Assembly (NCBI GenBank): GCA_947085255.1
Contig: CAMTVQ010000006.1
Location: 19,211 to 83,210, forward strand
DNA length: 64,000 nucleotides
Origin: CAMTVQ01 sp947085255
GTDB taxonomy: Bacteria; Bacteroidota; Bacteroidia; Sphingobacteriales; Sphingobacteriaceae
Direction of reading: 5' to 3'
In this document: positions 16,703-23,936 of the stretch, in pieces
Layout: each line of letters begins with the position of its first letter
How positions within the stretch are numbered: the first letter of the stretch is position 1
Made by a program: the position numbers and the translations under genes
The notes under the pieces: generated by a model
Told to the model about the DNA's origin: nothing
Databases searched by the model: none
What the model saw: only the letters and a program-made list of their open reading frames with translations

Positions 16703-19700
16703 ATGTTAAAAAAATCTGCTCTCCCTCTATTTATTTTTCTTTTTACCCTTACTGCTCTTTTTGGGCAAATAGATGAGCAGTCTTTTAATTATCAGTTCAT
16801 AGCAAAATCTTCAAAAGATGTTCTTATCCGCAGTCGTTTGGTAGAAGTACGCTGCAGCATTGTTATCGACTCTTTAGGAGATAAAATGGTGTACCAAGAG
16901 ATACACGAGATTTATAGCAATAGCGAAGGAAAAATAAATCTGCCTGTAGGATTAGGTACAGCCACCTTTAGCTCATTCAAAAAAATAGATTGGTCATCTG
17001 GGCAAAAGTTTTTAAAAATAGAACTCGATGAATCGCGCAGCAGCAAGTTTAGGGTATTAGGTATACAAAAACTGAAAGCAGTTGCCGATGCCATTGCCAT
17101 AGCTCCAGTAGCTACCAGCAGTTTGGTCATGCAAAACAGCGTTACCGTTGTAAAAGGGGATATAGGTTTTACAGGAATAACTGGGGCTACTGGTCCTACT
17201 GGATCAAAAGGAAGTACTGGAAGCAAAGGAGAATCGGGCATAAAAGGCGATAGAGGCGAAAAGGGTGTTTACGGTGATACTGGACCCATTGGAATCTCTG
17301 GAAATACTGGAGCTAAGGGCGAAAAGGGGGAGAAAGGTGCTGGTTTTACAGGCAGTACTGGAGCGACCGGGAACACTGGCGCTACTGGAGATAAAGGAGA
17401 TACCGGCCAAGGTAGCACAGGCGAAAAGGGAGATAAAGGCACCACTGGTGAAAATGGATTAAAAGGGGATAAAGGAGAAACTGGACAAGGAAGTACTGGT
17501 CAAAAAGGCGATAAGGGGGAAGTTGGTGAGGCAGGCATGACTGGTAAAACTGGCGCAACAGGAGATAAGGGAGATACTGGACAAGGTAGTACAGGTGAAA
17601 AAGGTGATAGAGGCACTAATGGCCTGGCTGGAAATACTGGAAGTACCGGAGCAACTGGTAATACAGGACTAAAAGGAGATAATGGTACTACTGGTGAAAA
17701 AGGAGACGTGGGGAATAGTGGCAATACTGGATTAAAAGGTGACACAGGGCTTCGCGGAGAAAAAGGAGACACAGGCAACAAAGGTGATAAAGGAGACTTA
17801 GGTCAGCAAGGGATTAAAGGAGATACAGGGCAAGGAAGTACAGGAGAAAAAGGAGATAGAGGGACTAATGGTCTGGCTGGAAGTACTGGAAGTACCGGAG
17901 CAACTGGTAATAAAGGAGATGATGGGTTTAAAGGTGATACAGGCAGAATAGGCGATAAAGGAGATTTAGGAGATACGGGAATTACTGGTTCAACTGGACC
18001 TACTGGTAGTAAAGGCGAAACAGGGCAAGGAAGTACAGGAGAAAAAGGAGATAGAGGCACTAGCGGTCAAGCTGGAATAACTGGAAATACAGGCGCTACA
18101 GGTAATACTGGACTAAAAGGAGATAAAGGAACTACTGGTGAAAAGGGTGACAAAGGCGATGTGGGCAACAGTGGCAATACTGGGCTAAAAGGAGATACTG
18201 GTTTACGTGGGGATAAAGGTGACAAGGGAGATAGTGGAAGCAAGGGGGACAAAGGAGAGATTGGACTACAAGGTATAAAAGGGGAAACAGGACAAGGAAG
18301 TACTGGTCAAAAAGGAGATAAAGGCGACAATGGAAATAGCGGTGCTAATGGATTAAAAGGTGATACTGGCTTACGTGGGGATAAAGGGGACAAGGGAGAT
18401 AGTGGAAGCAGGGGCGACAAAGGAGAGATTGGACTACAAGGTATAAAAGGGGAAACAGGACAAGGAAGTACTGGTCAAAAAGGAGATAAAGGCGACACTG
18501 GAAATAGCGGTGCTAACGGACTAAAAGGAGATACCGGCTTAGGAGTTACTGGCGCTACGGGCAACACTGGTGCTACAGGATTAAAAGGCGATAAAGGAGA
18601 CACAGGCAGCAAGGGGGATAGTGGCATAAAGGGAGATACGGGGCAAAAAGGAGATAATGGTAAAGACGGATCTGGTAAGAATGGTGAAGGGATTAAAGGA
18701 GACATCGGCATTACAGGTAATACTGGGGCAACAGGATTAAAAGGAGATACTGGTAGCAAAGGTGATAGCGGAGCAAAGGGTGATACTGGACAAAAGGGAG
18801 ACACTGGAAAAGATGGTTCAGGAAAAAACGGAGAGGGTGTTAAAGGTGATACTGGACAAAAGGGGGATAAAGGGGACACGGGCAGCAAAGGGGATAAAGG
18901 AGATACTGGCCAAAAAGGAGATAACGGTAAAGATGGTTCAGGCAAAAACGGTGAAGGTGTTAAAGGAGATATCGGTGTTACAGGTAATACTGGTGCAACT
19001 GGACTAAAAGGAGACACAGGCAGCAAAGGCGATACGGGCCAAAAAGGAGATAACGGAAAAGATGGCTCAGGCAAAAACGGTGAAGGTGTTAAAGGTGATA
19101 TCGGTTTTACAGGTAATACTGGAGCAACTGGACTAAAAGGAGACATAGGCAGCAAAGGAGATACTGGTCAAAAAGGAGATAACGGTAAAGATGGTTCAGG
19201 CAAAAATGGAGAGGGTGTTAAAGGCGATATCGGTGTTACGGGTAATACTGGCGCAACGGGTGTCAAAGGGGACAAAGGAGACACGGGTAGCAGAGGAGAA
19301 AAAGGAACTACTGGTGAAAAGGGAAGTACCGGCAACTCTGGACTAAAAGGCGATACAGGTAGTAAAGGCGACAAGGGTGATAGTGGAACAAAAGGAGCAA
19401 CTGGAGAGAAGGGCAGTACGGGCGATAAAGGGATTGCAGGAACCAACGGCGTTACTGGAAATACGGGTACACCCGGAATGAACGGAAGCACAGGCACGGT
19501 TGGATTAAAAGGCGACAAAGGTGATCCAGGATTGGGATTAAAAGGCAATACTGGTGAAAAAGGGGATAAGGGTGATAAAGGAGATCCGGGACCTGCTGGA
19601 ACAGCCACCTCTTTTAACGGTTGGGGACTGAGTGGGAATAGTGGTATAATGCCTACTAATTTTATCGGTACGTTGGATAATACCGACATCGTATTTAAAG

Positions 19701-20293
19701 TAAACAACCAAGATCGCTTGCGTATTACTACCTCTGGGCAAATTTTACCAGGACTACGTATTGGGCAAGATTTAGGGGCTGCCGACTTATCCTTTAAAGA
19801 CGTATATTTTACCGGAAGCCTAAAATTAGGTGGTAATTCTTTTATCGTGTACAAAGGTCCAAGCAATACCTTAGTAGGTGCCGATGCCGGAAAAGGAATG
19901 GGATTGGGTATTTCCAACACACTTATCGGTCAAAATGCGGGTTCGGCACTTAACTCAGGCAGTAGCAATACACTTATTGGTTACCAAGCCAATACCGAAG
20001 GCGATTTAAGCAATGCAGCCGCCATTGGTGCAAACGCACGTGTATCTACAAACAATGCGCTAATATTGGGCAACAGAGCCGATGTAGGTATTGGCATGAC
20101 CGCCCCTACTTCTAAATTAGATGTTGATGCTGGTATTGGTAAAGGCTTTAGTCAGTTTAGGTTAAGACAATCATACACTCCAAAATCAACTGCCGATCCT
20201 GCCGGAAGTATTGGAGATATTAGTTGGGACGATAATTTTATTTACGTAAAAACTAAATCGGGCTGGAAACGCAGTTCTCTACAAACTTTCTAA
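16703..20293 (+). CDS. Large secreted collagen-like protein
   Basis: A 1196-residue protein; the start is ATG 16703 (a TTG just before is unlikely). Residues 1-22 form a signal peptide ending LFGQ. A globular part to about residue 151 is followed by Gly-X-Y triplets from Gly152 to about Gly966, roughly 270 triplets rich in GDKGDTG, GEKGDKG and GATGNTG. Proline is almost absent, and K-G-D/E pairs and Thr in Y probably stabilise the triple helix, as in other bacterial collagens. The chain is interrupted by regularly repeated G-X-G breaks: GQGSTG seven times and GSGKNGEG five times. The C-terminal 230 residues carry SNTLIGQNAG, SNTLIGYQA and NALILGN repeats resembling trimeric YadA-like heads, which could nucleate the trimer. 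No typical type IX sorting domain is visible. Confidence 0.93.
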   Translation: MLKKSALPLFIFLFTLTALFGQIDEQSFNYQFIAKSSKDVLIRSRLVEVRCSIVIDSLGDKMVYQEIHEIYSNSEGKINLPVGLGTATFSSFKKIDWSSGQKFLKIELDESRSSKFRVLGIQKLKAVADAIAIAPVATSSLVMQNSVTVVKGDIGFTGITGATGPTGSKGSTGSKGESGIKGDRGEKGVYGDTGPIGISGNTGAKGEKGEKGAGFTGSTGATGNTGATGDKGDTGQGSTGEKGDKGTTGENGLKGDKGETGQGSTGQKGDKGEVGEAGMTGKTGATGDKGDTGQGSTGEKGDRGTNGLAGNTGSTGATGNTGLKGDNGTTGEKGDVGNSGNTGLKGDTGLRGEKGDTGNKGDKGDLGQQGIKGDTGQGSTGEKGDRGTNGLAGSTGSTGATGNKGDDGFKGDTGRIGDKGDLGDTGITGSTGPTGSKGETGQGSTGEKGDRGTSGQAGITGNTGATGNTGLKGDKGTTGEKGDKGDVGNSGNTGLKGDTGLRGDKGDKGDSGSKGDKGEIGLQGIKGETGQGSTGQKGDKGDNGNSGANGLKGDTGLRGDKGDKGDSGSRGDKGEIGLQGIKGETGQGSTGQKGDKGDTGNSGANGLKGDTGLGVTGATGNTGATGLKGDKGDTGSKGDSGIKGDTGQKGDNGKDGSGKNGEGIKGDIGITGNTGATGLKGDTGSKGDSGAKGDTGQKGDTGKDGSGKNGEGVKGDTGQKGDKGDTGSKGDKGDTGQKGDNGKDGSGKNGEGVKGDIGVTGNTGATGLKGDTGSKGDTGQKGDNGKDGSGKNGEGVKGDIGFTGNTGATGLKGDIGSKGDTGQKGDNGKDGSGKNGEGVKGDIGVTGNTGATGVKGDKGDTGSRGEKGTTGEKGSTGNSGLKGDTGSKGDKGDSGTKGATGEKGSTGDKGIAGTNGVTGNTGTPGMNGSTGTVGLKGDKGDPGLGLKGNTGEKGDKGDKGDPGPAGTATSFNGWGLSGNSGIMPTNFIGTLDNTDIVFKVNNQDRLRITTSGQILPGLRIGQDLGAADLSFKDVYFTGSLKLGGNSFIVYKGPSNTLVGADAGKGMGLGISNTLIGQNAGSALNSGSSNTLIGYQANTEGDLSNAAAIGANARVSTNNALILGNRADVGIGMTAPTSKLDVDAGIGKGFSQFRLRQSYTPKSTADPAGSIGDISWDDNFIYVKTKSGWKRSSLQTF

Positions 20294-20298
20294 TAAAC

Positions 20299-20661
20299 CT
20301 ACTGCGGAAAAAAAGCATCCTCAATGTGCTGTATGTTGGGGTGCTCGTTTTTGGTAAACAGAATGCCCACAATATCAAAGCGGATTTCGCCGAGGTAATT
20401 AGTGGCTTCTATATATGCTAAGGAAGCCTTTTCGAGGTAATTTTCTTTCCGCTCATCTACAAACGATTCTGGATTGCCAAAGGCAGTACCCGAACGGGTT
20501 TTTACTTCTACAAAAACAAGGATGTTCTGGTAATGGGCAATAATATCTATCTCTTGCCTGCTGCTACGCCAATTTTGATGGAGTATTTCATAGCCCTTTT
20601 GTCGAAGATAATCGGCTGCGAGTAATTCTCCTTCTTTTCCGGTGCTATTATGGGCAGACAT
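20299..20661 (-). CDS. YraN/UPF0102 family putative endonuclease
   Basis: A 120-residue protein of the YraN (UPF0102) family with a restriction-endonuclease-like fold. Visible marks are GKEGELLAADYL, GYEILHQNWR, EIDIIA and LVFVEVKTR; Asp and Glu-x-Lys form the predicted metal site. The biochemical role is not settled. It converges with the collagen-like gene, leaving 5 bases between the stops. Confidence 0.92.
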   Translation of the reverse strand: MSAHNSTGKEGELLAADYLRQKGYEILHQNWRSSRQEIDIIAHYQNILVFVEVKTRSGTAFGNPESFVDERKENYLEKASLAYIEATNYLGEIRFDIVGILFTKNEHPNIQHIEDAFFPQ

Positions 20662-20710
20662 GTTATTTTATAGAATGTTACTAATTATTTACTGGTAAAA
20701 CAGCAACTCA

Positions 20711-20818
20711 TCATCCCGAATTTATTTCGGGATCTAAAAAAGTAGCTGCTGAAATAAATTCAGCATGACACCACTATACGTTGTCATGCTGAGGAACGAA
20801 GCATCTCAGAATGACAGC
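20711..20818. repeat. REP-like palindrome array 1
   Basis: It contains ATCCCGAATTTATTTCGGGAT, GCTGAAATAAATTCAGC followed by ATGAC, and GTCATGCTGAGGAACGAAGC then ATCT. The same words recur at 21421-21486 and 22131-22273. Each is a short palindrome or half-palindrome of a REP/BIME-like family. Confidence 0.8.
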
Positions 20819-20834
20819 TAAAAATTATACGCTA

Positions 20835-21356
20835 TTACTTGGTAGTAGTAGCACCTATTTGTTTGCCCAGCTTTTCAAATTCCACATCATTGGGTTCCCA
20901 TAACTCGATTTTATTGTTTTCGATATCCATAATGTGCACAAATTTGCCGTACTCCACACTTTGCACAGTATCTACAATCGTTACCCCATTTTTCTTTAAT
21001 TCTTCAAGTAGTTTTTCCAAGTTTTCTACGCGATAGTTAATCATAAACTCTTTGGTAGAAGGCTCGAAATATTTCGTTTTCTCGTTAAAAGGACTCCATT
21101 GCGTAAAGCCTTTCTTTGTGCTATCAGCACCTTGATACCATTCAAATACACATCCATAATCATTGGTACTCAAGCCCAGATTTTTTTGATACCACTCCCG
21201 CACTTTCTTAGCGTCTCTACACTTAAAAAAGATGCCACCAATACTGGTTACCTTTTTAGCCGAAGTAATGTTAGGTCTAGTTGTTATGCTTTTAAAGGCG
21301 TAGCCTAAGCAGAAAGAACTGATGATGATTAAGGTGAGTAAGAGTACTTTTTTCAT
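20835..21356 (-). CDS. Exported VOC-family (glyoxalase-like) protein
   Basis: A 173-residue protein with an N-terminal signal or anchor (MKKVLLLTLIIISSFCLGYA), followed by one vicinal-oxygen-chelate module: GGIFFKCRDAKKVREWYQKNLGL, then FMINYRVENLEKLLEELKKNG and MDIENNKIELWEP. The family includes glyoxalases, dioxygenases and resistance proteins, and the substrate cannot be told. An exported form is unusual, as most are cytoplasmic. Cys18 in the signal region could be a lipobox, but the surroundings (SSFC-LG) are only a fair match. REP-like arrays lie on both sides. Confidence 0.85.
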   Translation of the reverse strand: MKKVLLLTLIIISSFCLGYAFKSITTRPNITSAKKVTSIGGIFFKCRDAKKVREWYQKNLGLSTNDYGCVFEWYQGADSTKKGFTQWSPFNEKTKYFEPSTKEFMINYRVENLEKLLEELKKNGVTIVDTVQSVEYGKFVHIMDIENNKIELWEPNDVEFEKLGKQIGATTTK

Positions 21357-21420
21357 GATTTTTGGTGGGTATATATACTATTAATAGTATGAAGGTAGCT
21401 TTTTTGTTAATAAAAAGGGG

Positions 21421-21486
21421 ATGCTGAAATAAATTCAGTATGACGAATAATATAAAATTTTGTCATGCTAGCAAAGTAGGCATCTT
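21421..21486. repeat. REP-like palindrome array 2
   Basis: ATGCTGAAATAAATTCAGTA then TGAC, followed after a spacer by TTGTCATGCTAGC and GCATCTT. This is a degenerate copy of the words in the arrays on either side. It lies in the divergent spacer between the VOC gene and the next hypothetical gene. Confidence 0.7.
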
Positions 21487-21510
21487 CAAAAAATACTATT
21501 TTTACTTACT

Positions 21511-22143
21511 ATGAAATTATTAAAATCTGCCGTTTACTTATGGATGCTATTGCATGCCACTAACCTTACAGCACAACAATTACATATTAGAGGATTCTAT
21601 TTAACCAATATTCCTGTAATAATTGTCCGAATGGATAACATACAAGGAGGCATAGAATACATTGGGGCTGATAAACGAAAAAACATCGCCCTTAACTACT
21701 CTTACACTAATGTTGCTGGTGGATTTACGGGAGCAGAAGGTAAATATTATACATTAGCTGCTCGGTACTGCTATTTCACTTCTAAAGTAAGAAGGAATCC
21801 TATCTTCTTTGCTCTTTTACCATTTTATAGATTTTCTAGTGTACTTACCCACTATCACGGATATGAGCCAGAATTGATGGGAACTGAAGATGTATTATTT
21901 AAAGACAATATGCTTGGGCTAACAACCATACCTTTTGGTAAAAAATTTAAACTTATTGGACCACTAAATTTAGAAACCTCATTAGGTTGGCAATTTATTA
22001 TTGAAAAAGGTAGAATAGAATTTTATACCGATGAGGGCATTAAAGCCAAAACAAGGTATTTTTCTCCTAAATTTAGAACTATACCTTATATCAATATGGT
22101 ATTTACTTTAGATGTACTGAACTTAAAACAGATGCTGAAATAA
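21511..22143 (+). CDS. Hypothetical exported protein, possible outer membrane barrel
   Basis: A 210-residue protein with a signal peptide cut near LTAQ. The rest has alternating hydrophobic/polar strands (GGIEYIG, NIALNYSYTNVAG, YYTLAARYCYF, NLETSLGWQFIIEKG), which suggests a small outer membrane beta-barrel, but I do not recognise a family. Its last codons and stop lie inside REP-like array 3 (ATGCTGAAATAA gives the end MLK-stop), so the repeat supplies the C-terminus. Confidence 0.7.
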   Translation: MKLLKSAVYLWMLLHATNLTAQQLHIRGFYLTNIPVIIVRMDNIQGGIEYIGADKRKNIALNYSYTNVAGGFTGAEGKYYTLAARYCYFTSKVRRNPIFFALLPFYRFSSVLTHYHGYEPELMGTEDVLFKDNMLGLTTIPFGKKFKLIGPLNLETSLGWQFIIEKGRIEFYTDEGIKAKTRYFSPKFRTIPYINMVFTLDVLNLKQMLK

Positions 22144-22273
22144 ATTCAGCATGACTGAAAACGTGGATTTTGTCATGCTGAGGAACGAAGCATCTATTTT
22201 CGCGTATTATATTCTTCGCTGCACTAAGAATGACAAGGGGTTTGTCATGCTGAATTTATTTCAGCATCTCTAC
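22131..22273. repeat. REP-like palindrome array 3
   Basis: It contains ATGCTGAAATAAATTCAGC then ATGAC, then TTGTCATGCTGAGGAACGAA then GCATCT, then TTGTCATGCTGAATTTATTT then CAGCATCT. The outer units are inverted relative to each other. The array overlaps the end of the upstream CDS and lies against the duplicated polA tail at 22279. Confidence 0.8.
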
Positions 22274-22278
22274 AAATC

Positions 22279-22361
22279 CTAATGCGCCTCCAACCAATTT
22301 AGCCCCGTTCCGGCTTCTACCAAAATAGGCACTTCCATTTTGATGGCACTGGTCTTTATAT
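22279..22361 (-). pseudogene. Second, divergent copy of the polA 3' end
   Basis: Read on the minus strand this gives IKMEVPILVEAGTGLNWLEAH and a TAG stop. The true polA, ending at 23937, has the same residues except Thr for Leu, and a TGA stop. Over 67 bases (22282-22348 against 23940-24006) I count five mismatches, some synonymous. Upstream of about 22349 the similarity ends. The fragment has no start and cannot be a gene. It looks like the tail of a polA allele from a related strain, left by recombination; the broken gene at 22423-23824 lies between the two copies. Confidence 0.88.
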
Positions 22362-22422
22362 CCTTAGCATTTTAAGCACAATGCCTCTACCGATAGTATA
22401 TGAAGCCTCCAAGTACTAAAAA

Positions 22423-23824
22423 TTACTTTAGAACTAATTTTGTAATTTCCTGTTTTTCAGTTTTAAGAATATAAATTCCACTGCTCAAGTTTTCTGTTGA
22501 CAATTGATTACAGTTTTCTTGTTCATAAATTAAGTAGCCCATCATATTATACAGTTTTATATTGGCAGTTTTACTTAAATAAATAGCATTTCCTTCTGTG
22601 GGATTAGGATAAATGGTAAACGGCATTGAAAATGGCATTGATAACGATGATATAGTAGTAGTAAAATCTACAAAACTATTAATACACGATGAGCTTAATG
22701 AACTTACATACGCAGATGAACCTGCAATTATTTCAATAATATTATTTTCTGCATCAAATAAAGGTACCAAAGAATTGTTTTTACCTAAATATGCACCAAA
22801 ATTTTCTTCTAGGGCTATTGCCTTATTGATGCCATTACTACAATAGAATTTATCATTTGTAGTATAAAAATAATATGGGTAGGTGCTATTATTTACCTTA
22901 GCAACAACAAGCCCATTTATCTTTTCAGAAATACTCGAATAATATTCATACTTAGCATTACTAAGTGAGTCTGGAGTATAAGCAACGATTTCCCCATTAG
23001 CAGAGCCTGCAATGATGTATAATATTCTATTTTTATCATAATCATATAAGTCAATTGCGGTAAAATTTTTTCTGTTCGTTTGAGTTTGCTGATACGTTAT
23101 ACCATCTATAATACAGATACTGCCGCATACTACTACTATTTCTTTTGCAGCATCACTATCTAGATTAGCAATTTTTAAATCATTTACAAAACGATTTCGC
23201 TTTTACCATCAACATTTCCTATTGCAAAGTTTCCACCCTGAAATAACTTTCCAAGTGTTTTATAGCTTGAATAGTCTAAAAGCAACAAATTATCATCATC
23301 ACTAATTACCAACTCTTTTATACCATTATTATTAGCATCAGCATAAGCTATCATTTTGATTTCATCAAGCTCAGTTGTTATCGTATTCATCTTAACCAGA
23401 GAAATTCCATTATACACTTCAATAGTACCATTATCTAAGCCTACAAAAATTTTAGCAGCCCCTAAGCTATCTTTGTACGCTGCAATTCTGGTTATAATAT
23501 TGTCGTCGTTGTACATGGAACTTATAACCACGTTTGAATATACTCCTTTCTAACACTATCATACTGCATGATATACCAAAAGGAAGAACTAAACTCAACT
23601 TCTGCGCTACAAATAATCTCTTGCTTCCCGTCGTTATCTAAATCAATAAAACAAAATGACTTATCGCCTATACATGATCCCATAATTCCTGATTTCCAGA
23701 AATTACTACAATTTATTTCAGCAATATCCAACCCTTTACTCAATACTGCATCTTGTGCCATTAATTTGCTTTGGATTAAAAAAATTCCAAAAAATAGAAG
23801 TGAAATCTTTCTGCTTATTTTCAT
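22423..23824 (-). pseudogene. Type IX secreted FG-GAP/VCBS-like protein broken by two frameshifts
   Basis: Three reading frames together make one protein of about 467 residues. Part one starts at ATG 23824 with a signal peptide (ending KLMAQ) and FIDLDNDGKQEIIC, a calcium-binding FG-GAP-like motif, and stops at 23522. Part two continues from VISSMYNDDN to GNVDGKSEIV and stops at 23184. Part three runs from VNDLKIANLDSD through YYFYTTNDKF to a C-terminal sorting domain (IYPNPTEGN, LSSGIYILKTE). Both breaks fit loss of one base, in GG near 23528 and in TTTT near 23188. It may be a decayed gene, or the breaks may be homopolymer sequencing errors. It sits between the two copies of the polA tail. 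Confidence 0.85.
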
Positions 23825-23936
23825 TGTTTTTGTAATTATATTGTATAATAATTTATATAAAGTGCACAATAAAGTTAATCAACTTTAAATAGTCTTTATG
23901 CGGTGATGAAATTTATAACACCTCATCCCTATACTA

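Noticed and set aside
16912..19920. Long open frames on the minus strand opposite the collagen-like gene, rich in Pro, Ser and Leu
   Set aside because: They are mirror images of the Gly-X-Y codons, with no start signals and repetitive composition; the plus-strand protein explains the region.
22423..22770. A separate 115-residue gene with a sorting domain
   Set aside because: The same frame is open upstream to about 23200 and continues the FG-GAP-like protein; it is the third part of one broken gene.
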